Positions 11,998 to 22,497 are shown, numbered from the stretch's first letter. The stretch is 64,000 nt of DNA from Nannochloropsis oceanica (GCA_004519485.1 CP038113.1:392501-456500), one strand, 5' to 3'. Program-made: numbers and translations. Notes: a model not told the origin generated them from the sequence alone.

Positions 11998-14900
11998 TGT
12001 CTCGCTGCCCTCCTGTGGTGGGGATAGCTGTCGGGAATTGTCTTGTGATGAGAGGAAACCATAGAATACGTTCGGGGTTTGTATGCTACTTTTCTACTCG
12101 TAATAAAGGACAGGGGTTGCGAATACGTCAGCGAAGGGTTGAAGGACTCAGCCCCAGGAATGGTGAAGGGTTGAAAAAATGCAAAGGTTGACATGATTTT
12201 CCCTGATGAGGAAAGCAAGGCCTTGGTTATGTTGCTTCTATGTGTTTTGCTCGGAGGAGCCCCGGCCTAACTTTTCTTTCATTCCCTGACTTCCATGCTA
12301 TACAAAAATCGGCTGAGTGAAGGCTGCTCTTGAAAATATTCTTGTGCGAGTCTTTGTGAGGTCTTGGATGAGGAATTTTTGTGTTATTTTATCCTCATCA
12401 TGTGAGTCTTTAAAAACTCTTTGATTGATTATTGAGGAAGTCTGCAGGCACTTGTACCTTTGCTCTTAGCTCGCTCTTACCCAGCGAGGTTATTTCGCGT
12501 TCTCCGGCCCATGCTGCCGCCTTTACTATTGCTTAATGCCTTGAATTATATCCTCCTCATCAAAGCATAAGGCGGGACAACAATGACCATCATCATTATT
12601 ATGTCCTCCAAGAATACCAAGTCTTGTCAGAGTCAGCGTCGCCCACGCCCAGCCTGTAGGACCATAACGCGCAAGAGACCTTAGCCGTCACGTCCCCCTG
12701 GTATATCGAAGCAAGGAAGTCAAAGCCAATGTATAATGAAGCAAGGCAAGTCATTAACGGAATGGTCCTTATTTATCTCCCCTATCCAAGGCATTTACCG
12801 GTAAGCACCGTGGTCTTCCATAAATGATTCTGAGAGAGATGATGACCGGGACGGTAGCCCTATATCTCCATCTCTGACTTACTTGGTAGGTATTACACGA
12901 GGACCTCTTGACACCAAAAAGTTGATCGAAACCAGGTGCAGGCCACTTTAAATTGCCCAGAGAGATCGATGAAAAATCCACCCCAAAAAAGGCAAAAAAA
13001 CGCAAAGACAACTGCAGGGTTAAGGTGTTGGTTAATTCGTTCTGAATTGTTTTCATTTTAATAATTTATTTTATCTTTTATCACAATATAGTCGTTTACT
13101 CCTACTTTCTAACTTGTCGTCAGTTTCTTCCGCTTTTGCCAACTGTCAGGATTCCTTGGCGGGAAACGACAAATGGATGGGGCCGGCTCAGGCCTTCTGA
13201 GGGCTAAATTAAGGCTGCCAGACCCTCCGGTCCCTTCGTTGCTTAACCACAAGGCGCTCCCGTCGTTCGTCCCCCCCCAGTGTTCCTGAAATCGGAACAA
13301 AAAGGGTGCGATCGCACGGGCCAGGCTGTGTGATCGCTCGACACCGCCTGCTTGGTTAGGTTGCACGGCTCCCAGACGTTCTTCTCGAGCCATCGCTGGC
13401 CGGATGGGATTACCCCAGTAGGCGGTGGTTTGTAGCGCATCATCAACACGAAGGAAAAGACTATCAGTGATACGTTCATTTTTCATTACCCAGAAATGTT
13501 GCGGTGCCATTCTTCCGGTACCTCCAACTCTCACTTGACTAGGAAAGCCATACAGACGTCCAAGGTACGTCGACATGGGCAACAACGCTTCTTCACGCAT
13601 TCCGGCTACCCTATTGATATTACCCTGGAGGGGAAAAGAGAGATTGGATAGACTGGGCTGGACATCTACCTCTAGGGCATTTCTCAAACATTTCACATCC
13701 ATATTCTGCCCTAACACTCTCTCCTTGCTCGCATGCAGACTCCCACTATTTTCCCGATTCCCCCCCCTTTTCCTCTTGCAGCGCTTCTCTCGCCAACGCT
13801 GCAATTCTTTTCCAGATACCATCGATCTTCTACTTCATAGCATTCCGGAAAACTACTTCGCGGCTTACCTTCAATCTAAGTTGGGAAGATCGTATCGCAA
13901 GGCTGGCTACTTTGAAAGGCAACAAAGCTGAGAAAGAGACTCTCGAGATGTTACAAGAATTTCGTGCAGACTTGACCAGGGTTGCATGGAGTTAGAGAGC
14001 ACTTGACCAAGCACAAACGTCATCTGTTGCATGTAATATGTGAACATCTTGGACTGATTCCCAGGTTTTACGGTCCTCACAGATATCGCCAATTGAAAAT
14101 TATGAAACTGTAGGTGTGGTCTTGGGATTTCACTGCGACTCGAGAGGAGTAAGAAGAAGACAAAGAGGTCCTCTTTTGTAAGGACTAGGTCTGGAGCTGG
14201 TTGCTTAGGCGATACTTTCAAAGTAGCCCACCATGGCAGCGAGAATAAGTACAATTTATCATGTGTTACAGGCCGGCACATTTTTCCCTTTTCTAATATT
14301 TGTGCATGTTGAGGGAGATTTTTTTCCCCGTTCCTTTTCAGCCCTCCCAGGAGGCGCGAAAGAGGCGCTTATAGAAGGATGTGTATTTAAGGGAACGGTT
14401 CGTCGTCATTCAAGGGAACGATTCGTATCTAGAGCTCAATATTGTTTTTGAACAAATGACTCTTCGCATTGGAAAGAACAGGCATATGCTTTTCCGAATT
14501 GTTTCCGACTTCCTCCTCCCCCGTTTCCGAATTCTTTCCGACTCCACCGTCCCTTCCTCCCTCTTCAGCACGCAGCTCCCGCTGGGCAGGGGCAGGATAA
14601 AAGCGCGGTGCGAGATGAAAGCCGTGCAATGGTAGATTGAAATAGAACTTCCTTTAATCGTTTTTGAACACTAGATGTCTGCCTACCTCGCTTCCTTCTC
14701 CAATTTGTTTCTATGGTGTTTTTTGCACACGATTATTTTTCGCTTTGCAAACGATTTTCAAGCCCTCAATTTTATGGCTAGCGGAAAGGGAATGGAGGGT
14801 GAGTATCATTATCAAGCAGATCGTCACTGACTACTGAATCATCGGAAAGTCTTAAGCCCCGATGCTCTCGACCTTTGGGACAAGTCGTTGGCCATCTGCG

Positions 14901-15958
14901 TGTGGTAAGAATGCAGAATGCATACCTTGGCCGTGTAGAGGTGTCCATTCCAGTCATGGGACGTACCGTCAAAGTTACTTAATTACCAAGAAAGCAAACT
15001 GTCGCCTTTGTTCATGGGCATGCTGGAAATGGCCATTCTACGTCACGTGCACCATGAAGACGGCTTGTAACATTGTATCATGGTTGCACGTCTTGGTAGA
15101 GCCACAAAGTGCCCATGTCTGAAGCTCGGCTCTCTCGCCAGCCGGCAACGGCAAATCCCGGGCAAATCGTCGATAACCATCTTATAACTGAACCAGAGGA
15201 TGATGATGGCCTCTAGTGTTTTACCACCATCACGTAAGTCACATGTGCCTGTCCTGCGTACATGAATGCAAACATTGCGCACTGATGGCAGAGTCGTGTC
15301 GCTTATCGAGATCGTGCGGTGTTGGTCACTTGTCCAGTCCATTGGCCGGCCGACAGCGGGGATTCAAAGTTGAACCCTACGACGACGACGAAGCAGCGCT
15401 AAACCACCGCAAAAGCGAATCGTAAGACAAGCATGTGGGTCCCGAAGACTCTGCGTATGATATGCGAATGGATAAGTCGTGCAAGTGGGTGGGTACCCAT
15501 GTCGTTGCGGACGTTGCTTTACGACAGATAATGAGAATCTCAAGAAGGCGGGCGAGAACTTCCTGGGCCAGGCCGTTGCCATTCCCCGCTCGTGCCCTTC
15601 AGTGTGGCATGGGAGTTCCTGGTAAAGCCGGCCGCGATGGTAATGTATGCCTTGCCTAAATGTGCCGGGCCAGGCGTGTGCCCTGGGTCCTTCCAGCATC
15701 TCTGGCGACCAACGCACCAATGAAAACCTTTTCGAATCATATGTTTATCTCCACACGATTTTTTACGAAGTCCACATCTCACACGACCACATGGCCGCCA
15801 CACACACAAATACACACACCACTACACAACAATTAGAGAGGCAAGCATAAGACCAGGGAGGTTGCTGACTTTCTCCGGCATCAGCACCAGCATCAGCACC
15901 AGCACTTTGCGGCGGGCGACGATACGATCGAGACCGACGCGGACGGCTGACGACTAAT
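11998..15958. other. Gene-poor 4 kb intergenic region
   Basis: This is the longest stretch without a confident gene, between the divergent antiporter and P-type pump. It is more AT-rich and less repeat-laden than the rest. One 237-codon minus-strand frame (13109-13822) is not low-complexity and is listed separately; frames around 12769-13056, 13907-14281 and 15364-15720 (all minus) are shorter and unsupported. The right end (about 15,700-15,958) is presumably the promoter and 5' UTR of the pump, with a CA-rich repeat near 15,800. Decayed transposon sequence is possible but I see no terminal repeats. Confidence 0.45.
13109..13822 (-). CDS. Possible orphan protein or relic, unknown
   Basis: An uninterrupted 237-codon frame with balanced composition, beginning MVSGKELQRWREKRCKRKRG and ending WQKRKKLTTS. 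No signal peptide, membrane helix or motif is visible. It stands alone in a gene-poor stretch, with no clear promoter and no splice partner that I can support, so it may be a species-specific gene, part of a larger gene with unseen exons, or the remains of a mobile element. I would not assign a function. Confidence 0.25.
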   Translation of the reverse strand: MVSGKELQRWREKRCKRKRGGNRENSGSLHASKERVLGQNMDVKCLRNALEVDVQPSLSNLSFPLQGNINRVAGMREEALLPMSTYLGRLYGFPSQVRVGGTGRMAPQHFWVMKNERITDSLFLRVDDALQTTAYWGNPIRPAMAREERLGAVQPNQAGGVERSHSLARAIAPFLFRFQEHWGGTNDGSALWLSNEGTGGSGSLNLALRRPEPAPSICRFPPRNPDSWQKRKKLTTS

Positions 15959-18900
15959 ATGGTGGCGGAAGTGGAGCTCGGAAAGGGTGGCGCACCCGCA
16001 ACCAATGGCAACGGAACTATCAAGGAGGAGGAAAAGCCGAAGGTGGAGTATGCGGAGCACACCTGGTCGTATGAGGAGCTTGAAAGCAAGCTGGCCATAA
16101 AGCTTGACACGGCTCAGCTCTCCAAGAGCTCGGGTTTGACGGTAGCGGATGCCAAGAAGCGGCTAGAGGAGAACGGGCCGAATGCATTGACACCCCCGCC
16201 TGTCACTCCCTGGTTTTTGGCTTTGCTAGCTAAATTTCTCGACCCCTTCATGATTCTCTTGGAGATTGCCGCAGTGCTCTGCTTCATCCTCTTTGCTACC
16301 AATAAAAAAGCTCCCGATAATATCATTAACCTTTACATCGGTATTGTCCTGGTGGTAGTCGTGTGCTTGACATCCTTTTTGAGCTACTATCAAGAGGGAC
16401 AGAGTGCTAAGGTGATGAATTCCTTCAAAGGCATGATGTCGGAGAACGCCCGCGTCCGCCGCGGGGGGAAAGAAGCAGATGTCCCTTCAGAGGACTTGGT
16501 GCTCGGTGATCTGGTGATAATTGAGTCGGGAAAGCGCGTCCCTGCGGATTTACGCATCATCCTAAGCGATTCTCTGAAGGTGGAAAATTCGTCTTTTACT
16601 GGCGAACCGGAACCGGTGGAGTTGCAGTTGGACCAGACGGACGACGAGGCTCTGCATTCGAAAAACCTCGCGTTTAATTCAGCGATGGTTGTGGAGGGGA
16701 ATGGGATCGGAGTTGTGGTGCGTACGGGTGATAACACCATGATCGGGTCAATCGCTTCTCTTGTTGGGGTTACCAAAGGGGGGAAGTCGACACTGGAGGC
16801 GGAGGTCGTTGGGTTTGTCCACTTCATTACGAAATTTGCTGTGGCCTCGGCGTTGGTCTTCTATGCAATTGCCTTGATTAAGACGTGTGCCTTCAAAATA
16901 GGGGGGGAATGCAATTACATCAAGACCTTCATTGATGTGTTTATTGTGGTGCTGATTGCAAATGTGCCGGAGGGGCTGCCGGCAACGGTGACAAGTTGCT
17001 TGACGGTGTGTGCGCAGAATTTGGCCAAGCGCCACGTATTTGTCAAGAGGCTCGACTGCGTGGAGACGCTGGGATCGTGCACGGTGGTGGCGAGTGATAA
17101 AACAGGCACCTTGACGCAGAACAAGATGACGGTGTCGCACTTATGGGTGGATGGGAGGACGAGGACCACAGAGTTCATTACGAGGGAGGGGAATGTGAAT
17201 CAATGGGGGAGCTTTAATGAAATTGTCATTGCAGGCTCCTTGTGCAACATGTGCAAGTATGAGGTCGATCAAACCGCCCCTGCCGTTGTCCCCAACACCA
17301 TTGATCGCTCTCAATATACCTTGCGCGGCAATAGCAACGCCACGATGAACAGCTACACCCTCTCCAGGCGCCCTACGTCTGTTGTTGGGCCGACAGGATC
17401 GCAGATGACCTACCAAGGTACACTGGCTCGACGACAGAGCAATGCGCAAGGACAGGGGCCCAAGAGCACAATTCTGAACCCTTCTTTCTTCGATGGCGCT
17501 GCAGCTTTGGAAGCTGGGACAGCTCATACCGATGCTGCTGCTGGTGCTGCCGCAGGGGATGCGGCACTCCCGAGTAACATGGCTGCCTTGCCTAACATTG
17601 TGCGGCAGCTTTCGGGTGTCAGTGGGCAGGGGACCGTGGGTCGGAACAGCCAGGCCTCGACAGGGAGGAACAGCACGGCGGGGCAGGGAGGCACGGTGGG
17701 CAAGAACCAGGGAACTTTCAACCGACTTGTGCAAGGAACATTCGGGCGCTTATCGGGGGCGAGCGCTTTGACGATGGCGGAGGCACCGGCGAGGATTGTT
17801 GTGGGGAATCCGTCCGACAAGGCAGTGTTCACGTTCTGCAATTTATTCAAGGAGATAGACGAGACGCGGGAAGAGTACCCTCAGCTTTACATTATCCCGT
17901 TTAACTCGCGTTTGAAGTGGATGAAGACCATCCACAAGCCCCCTCCTACCAAAGCCGATCAGCGGCGGCTGGTCATTTTGAAGGGTGCGCCCGAGATTGT
18001 GTTGAAAAGTTGCACACATCACCTGCTGAAAGGGCAAGAGGTGCCAATTGATGCCGAGTATACCAAGCGCTTCGAAGAGGTCTACAAGGAAATTGCCGGG
18101 CAGGGGGAGCGTGTGCTGGGCTTTGCGCGCAAGTATTTGAGTTTGACTGATTTTCCGCCTTCTGTGGATGATAACTACAAGGAGATAGAGGATAAAGTCC
18201 CTCACGAGGGATTTACTTTTGTGGGCCTGATTTCCCTTATCGATCCCCCGAAGAACGGCGTGCCTGATGCGGTGATCCGGTGCAAGAATGCAGGGATTCG
18301 AGTGATGATGATTACCGGCGATCATCCCTTGACTGCCGAGGCGATCGCGAAGAAAGTGAATATAATTCGGGACTATTCAATGAGGCAGGATATTGCCTTG
18401 GAAACGGGGGAGGTCCCGGAGGAGATCACCGAGGATCGTATCGGCGCGGCTGTGATATTGTGCAAGGAGTTAGAGAACTACACTGAGGATGATTGGAATG
18501 TGTTGCTGGATAAGCCAGAGCTAGTCTTTGCTCGGGCGAGTCCACAGGATAAATTGGAGATTTGTCGGCACTTGAGGGCGAGGGATGAGGTTGTGGCCAT
18601 GACGGGGGACGGGGTGAATGATTCTCCCGCGTTGAAGAATGCGGACATTGGGATTGCCATGGGGATCGGCGGCACGGAAGTGGCAAAGAGCGCCGCCAAT
18701 GTGGTGTTGATGGATGATGATTTCTGCTCGATCGTGAATGGGATTGAGGAAGGGCGGGTTTTGTTTGACAATCTGACCAAGACCATCGCGTATACCCTTA
18801 CTCATCTGCTCCCGGAACTGGTGGCGGTACTGATCAATATCTGTTTCACCATTCCTCCGGGTATGTCTTCGTTGATGATTTTGTCGATTGACTTGTTGTC

Positions 18901-19522
18901 GGAGCAGCCGCCGGCCATATCGTTCGCCTGGGAGAAGAGCGAGTCGAACGTCATGGACCGTCCGCCGCGGAATCGGAAGGTGGATCGCCTGGTGCGGCCT
19001 TCGATGCTTTCGTACGCCTATGTGCAGGCAGGCTTGATCGAGGCAGCGGCGTGTCTGCTAGCTTACTTTGTGGTGTTTTGGACGAATGGCGTTATGCCAA
19101 CAGATTTATTTCAGTTTGGAGTGAACGAGGACTTTACGGTGACGAGCAGCGGGATCATCCTGACGTTGGACGAGCAGACTCGGATCGTGAATATGGCAAT
19201 GACGGCATTCTACGCCACGCTGATCCTGTGTCAATTTGTCCACGTATTTGTGATTAAGACCCGGTTCGTGCCCATGCTTGAACATGGAATCTTCAACAAC
19301 TCAATGATGAATTACGGGGTGATGGTCGAGCTCGGTATCATGATCGCCATCATTTTCATCCCTTCCTTAAACACGGCCTTCTCAGCCAATGGCGACCAAC
19401 CATTCGAGTTTTTCTTGTTTTTCTTGGTCGGTGGGGCGCTTTTGATCGGATGGGGGGAGCTGAGGAAGTTTTTAATTAGGACTTACCCTACCTCGGGGTT
19501 TGCAAATGCCTTCGCGTTTTAA
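15959..19522 (+). CDS. P2-type cation-transporting ATPase, Na,K-ATPase alpha-like
   Basis: A single exon of 1,187 residues. P2C pumps move Na+ and K+ or H+ across the plasma membrane at the cost of ATP. Seen in order: N-terminal cation-ATPase domain (SYEELESKL), M1-M4 with IANVPEGLPATV (Glu338), the phosphorylation motif SDKTGTLTQNKMTV (Asp380), the N-domain KGAPE, MITGDHPLTAEAIA, the hinge MTGDGVNDSPALK and M5-M10. The soluble part matches animal Na,K-ATPase best (SLIDPPKNGVPDAV). Odd points: a ~180-residue Ser/Thr/Gly/Gln-rich insert (about 435-615) between the P-domain start and GNPSDKAVF; TGEP (214-217) instead of TGES in the A-domain; and several changed cation-site residues (see findings). 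No beta subunit gene is visible in the window. Sodium export is the likeliest role, but the ion is inferred. Confidence 0.9.
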   Translation: MVAEVELGKGGAPATNGNGTIKEEEKPKVEYAEHTWSYEELESKLAIKLDTAQLSKSSGLTVADAKKRLEENGPNALTPPPVTPWFLALLAKFLDPFMILLEIAAVLCFILFATNKKAPDNIINLYIGIVLVVVVCLTSFLSYYQEGQSAKVMNSFKGMMSENARVRRGGKEADVPSEDLVLGDLVIIESGKRVPADLRIILSDSLKVENSSFTGEPEPVELQLDQTDDEALHSKNLAFNSAMVVEGNGIGVVVRTGDNTMIGSIASLVGVTKGGKSTLEAEVVGFVHFITKFAVASALVFYAIALIKTCAFKIGGECNYIKTFIDVFIVVLIANVPEGLPATVTSCLTVCAQNLAKRHVFVKRLDCVETLGSCTVVASDKTGTLTQNKMTVSHLWVDGRTRTTEFITREGNVNQWGSFNEIVIAGSLCNMCKYEVDQTAPAVVPNTIDRSQYTLRGNSNATMNSYTLSRRPTSVVGPTGSQMTYQGTLARRQSNAQGQGPKSTILNPSFFDGAAALEAGTAHTDAAAGAAAGDAALPSNMAALPNIVRQLSGVSGQGTVGRNSQASTGRNSTAGQGGTVGKNQGTFNRLVQGTFGRLSGASALTMAEAPARIVVGNPSDKAVFTFCNLFKEIDETREEYPQLYIIPFNSRLKWMKTIHKPPPTKADQRRLVILKGAPEIVLKSCTHHLLKGQEVPIDAEYTKRFEEVYKEIAGQGERVLGFARKYLSLTDFPPSVDDNYKEIEDKVPHEGFTFVGLISLIDPPKNGVPDAVIRCKNAGIRVMMITGDHPLTAEAIAKKVNIIRDYSMRQDIALETGEVPEEITEDRIGAAVILCKELENYTEDDWNVLLDKPELVFARASPQDKLEICRHLRARDEVVAMTGDGVNDSPALKNADIGIAMGIGGTEVAKSAANVVLMDDDFCSIVNGIEEGRVLFDNLTKTIAYTLTHLLPELVAVLINICFTIPPGMSSLMILSIDLLSEQPPAISFAWEKSESNVMDRPPRNRKVDRLVRPSMLSYAYVQAGLIEAAACLLAYFVVFWTNGVMPTDLFQFGVNEDFTVTSSGIILTLDEQTRIVNMAMTAFYATLILCQFVHVFVIKTRFVPMLEHGIFNNSMMNYGVMVELGIMIAIIFIPSLNTAFSANGDQPFEFFLFFLVGGALLIGWGELRKFLIRTYPTSGFANAFAF

Positions 19523-20387
19523 GGGGAGGGAGGAAGGGAGCGAGAGAGGGAGGGAAGGAGCGAGGGCGGGCTAACCCAAGACCTCGATGGGGAAAGAGTA
19601 TAAGCCAGTGGAAAAGGAGGAGACTCACAATTTATTGGTTTCATCAGTAAGTCCAAAACGGGATGGGACGAAGTAGGCAATGACAGAGAGAGACAAAGAG
19701 AGATGAAAAGATAGAGAGTGGCAGAGAGAGACAGAGAGAGAAAGAGACGGAGGCATAGACAGAAGGAGACAGAAATAGAGGCAGAGTGAGAGACCGAAAG
19801 AGAGAAAGAAATAGATAGAGGGAAAAGAGGAAGAGAGGGAGATGAAGTGACGGAGAAATGGAGAGCGAAATTGGCATGCCAGTCCGAGCTGCGCAGCGCG
19901 CAGCACGAATGAGGTATGTTGTGCAAATTCTTGGGTGGAGTCAACGTTTGCCACTTTCTTCAAGGCAGCTGAACAGGAGAGATCCATTTAATAAGTATAT
20001 TCACATGAAAATAAGAAGAGAAAGACGCATGCCAGTAAGTTGCTTGTCTGTCGTCTTTTGGAGGAGCACGCACGTGGGTTTCCATTTCATACTTCTGGCT
20101 CTTCATGCGAGATATTCGATTGCTTTGTCGGGGCTTTGTCCATGGAATGGATGAATTTTCGCGGGGGGACATCACAATGACTGGAAGAACTTAAAAGAAG
20201 TATTTTTTGAAAAGGAAGGAAGCAGAGAAAGGAGCAACAACGAAGAAGAAGAAAAAAGAACAGAAAAAATATTTTCCCGCCATGACGATGTATTTGCTCA
20301 TCCAGCTTTTCGTCCACCCTTCAACCTCTTATCGTACCCGTTGCAGATTCAAATTTCTCTCTCCCCCAACCTCCCTCTTTTCGGATT
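19523..20387. other. Intergenic region with GA-rich microsatellite
   Basis: This lies between the convergent pump and dynamitin genes. From about 19,669 to 19,860 it is almost pure purine on the + strand (GAGAGA, GAAAGA and AGAGACAGA motifs). The rest is AT-richer 3' flank. No gene is supported; the long minus-strand frames here are pyrimidine-repeat artefacts. Confidence 0.6.
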
Positions 20388-21980
20388 TCACTCCTTCCCT
20401 CCCCCCTCCTCGCCCTCCAGCAGCATTAGCCTTCGTAACCTCTTATCCACCTCATTCACGTTCCTCTCCATCTCCCCCACATTCTCCCTCAAACTCTTCT
20501 TCACCTCCTCCACGCTCTTCTTCGTCCCCGCCAGCAACTCTCTCAGTACCCCTTGTCCCTCCTCCAACTCCCCCATCCGTCTTGCGAACGTCAAACTCTC
20601 ACCATGCAGCTCCTGTAACACCTTCAACCGGCTCACCAACAGAGGCAAATCGCCCGCCACCGGCGCCAACCGTCCCATCATCTCCCACACACTCTCCACC
20701 CTCCGAAAATGTGATCCTGCTTCCCTATCCAGAGTATTCGCAAGCTTGAGCCTCTCTTTCTTAAAGCTATCCCATTCAGATTTGAGGAGCACCAAGCGCT
20801 GTCGCAGTGTTTCAATCGCCCCTGCGTCCAGCAGCGTGGCTTGTCGCTCTACTTGCGCCAACGCCTCTATCAATGGTAATGCTCGTGTGGATACCACCAA
20901 GCCCGACATACCCTCCCCGCTCCTGCAGCCGCTGCTGCTGCTGCTACTGCTGTGATTACCGTCGGTGCTTGTATCACTGAGTAGGATGATTTTTTCTAGG
21001 GATGCGAGGCGACTTTCGAGGTGTTGGATTTGCGGCATGGAGGAAGCACGAAGGCCCCTCCTTCCGCTGCTGCTGCGCCCGCTGGTGCTGGTGCTGTTGT
21101 TTGCGCCATCGTAATAGAGCTCATAAACCACGCCACCTGAGCTACCATCTTCTCTTGGTTGGTCCTGGCTTGTGATTACTTTGTCGCTGCTATTCTTACA
21201 GTCGCTCTTATTGTTAACACTGCTGCTGCCGCTGCTGCTGCGGCTACTACTACTACTCCTGTTTGTCAGCTCGTCGACCTTGTGCATCAAAGCTTCCATG
21301 AGGTCCGTCTCCGCAGCGACAGAACTAATATCGGTATCATAGCATTTGTCCTCCCCGTCCCAACCATCATCACTTTTTCTCTGAGTCAAGAGATGCACAC
21401 GCTCGGGGCCTTCCGCCAAGTTAAGTAAGTCTCCCTTGAGCTTAGACACCTCGCTGGCCAAATGCTTCCACAACGATGCCGCCTCGACGTGCTGGCTCTT
21501 CTCATCTTGTGCCGCTACCAGCGCTTCCACCTCCTCCGCCAACTCTCTTGCCTCGCCCTTTAATCGTAGGTAACGCTCCACGGGGGTCTCAGGCACGTTT
21601 CCCACTCCGTCCGCGTCCTTCTTCCCTGCTCCTCCCGGGTCCTGCTGCTGCTCTCTCCGACGCCGTTGTGAAGAACATACAGGCCGGGGAGCAATAGAAC
21701 CTGACAGATCCGTCAAGGACGACGTGTTGTAGCACTTGCCGTGGAAGACCTCAAAGGCTGCGTCGGGTTTGAGGGGCGTAGGCACTAAGTTCTCCGGGTC
21801 CGAGTTCACACGCCTGCCTTGGGAGGCGGAAAATTGACGTGCGCTGCTGATGCTGCTGCTGCTGCTGCTGCTGCTGTCGTCGTCTGCCGCTGAATCCGGT
21901 GTCTCGAAGATTTCCTCGGTCGCCCGTTCCATTCTTACTGTGTAGGGAGGATGGAGTGGTGAGAGAGGGTCGGTCGCCAA
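20388..21980 (-). CDS. DCTN2: Dynamitin, dynactin subunit 2 (p50)
   Basis: A single exon of 530 residues. Dynamitin joins the dynactin shoulder to its filament and so helps cytoplasmic dynein carry cargo along microtubules. Matches to the animal family run through the whole length: an acidic EIFETPDSAADDD near the N-terminus, ETPVERYLRLKGEARELAEEVE, VVYELYYDG, RLASLEKIILLSD, then three coiled-coil blocks ending VGEMERNVNEVDKRLRRL. Animal p50 is about 400 residues; the extra length is Ser/Gly/Asn-rich linker. Met16 (MERATEEIFETPDS) is a possible alternative start. The gene converges on the ATPase gene, and a MITE lies just upstream. Dynactin is absent from land plants, so its presence fits a lineage with flagellate ancestry. 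Confidence 0.85.
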   Translation of the reverse strand: MATDPLSPLHPPYTVRMERATEEIFETPDSAADDDSSSSSSSSISSARQFSASQGRRVNSDPENLVPTPLKPDAAFEVFHGKCYNTSSLTDLSGSIAPRPVCSSQRRRREQQQDPGGAGKKDADGVGNVPETPVERYLRLKGEARELAEEVEALVAAQDEKSQHVEAASLWKHLASEVSKLKGDLLNLAEGPERVHLLTQRKSDDGWDGEDKCYDTDISSVAAETDLMEALMHKVDELTNRSSSSSRSSSGSSSVNNKSDCKNSSDKVITSQDQPREDGSSGGVVYELYYDGANNSTSTSGRSSSGRRGLRASSMPQIQHLESRLASLEKIILLSDTSTDGNHSSSSSSSGCRSGEGMSGLVVSTRALPLIEALAQVERQATLLDAGAIETLRQRLVLLKSEWDSFKKERLKLANTLDREAGSHFRRVESVWEMMGRLAPVAGDLPLLVSRLKVLQELHGESLTFARRMGELEEGQGVLRELLAGTKKSVEEVKKSLRENVGEMERNVNEVDKRLRRLMLLEGEEGGGKE

Positions 21981-22164
21981 CGAAGAACACGACTGCGTGA
22001 GCGAGGAGCGAGCGTTGCCCGTTCGAGCGGCTACGCCGTTTGGATGCCACCAACAGAAGAGCAGCCAGCAAATACCACGCAGAAAACGAGATTCATGGCG
22101 CTAAGTATAAAACTGTCAAGATTGTGTGCGGCGCGCGTGAAGGTACCATAGCACAAGGGTAGGG

Positions 22165-22497
22165 CAGGGGTGGGCGTCAGGTCCGGTTATTCCGGGTACC
22201 CGACAGACCCGGGAACTGGACCCGGGTAAAAAAAGGACGACCCGGATCTGGTTTGGCAGCCCGAATCCAGCCCGGGTGACCAAGTACAAAAAAAATCCAT
22301 ACAAGACAGAGAGGGAAGGGAGAATCAAACGAAAAAGAAGAGAAAGAGAGGATGAACGCCGTAGTCACTACGGCGTCTGCATAGTACGCAGTGGCCCTCC
22401 GAGTCGGGTTTGGCTGCCACCCAATTCATTTCCCCCCGCTCATCCCTCTCCGCCGGATCGACCCGGGTAAAAATATCAGACTCGGCGCCCATCCCTG
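22165..22497. mobile_element. Non-autonomous hAT-like MITE
   Basis: A 333-bp element begins CAGGGGTGGGCG and ends in the near-inverse CGCCCATCCCTG, the terminal sequence typical of hAT elements. It is flanked by the octamers GGGTAGGG (22157-22164) and GGGTACGA (22498-22505), which agree at 6 of 8 positions as expected for an aged 8-bp target-site duplication. The interior carries many copies of CCCGGGT and GGGTACCCG and a perfect inverted repeat (ACGCCGTAG, 3-base loop, CTACGGCGT) at 22356-22376. It encodes no transposase. It sits between the dynamitin start and the end of the CCT5 gene. Confidence 0.7.

Noticed and set aside
19625-19987. Ser/Leu-rich minus-strand frames downstream of the pump
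   Set aside because: Produced by a GA/CT microsatellite; no protein-like sequence.
20207-20955. Long plus-strand frames opposite dynamitin
   Set aside because: Antisense to a well-supported coding exon; Ser/Pro composition is the mirror of its coiled coil codons.
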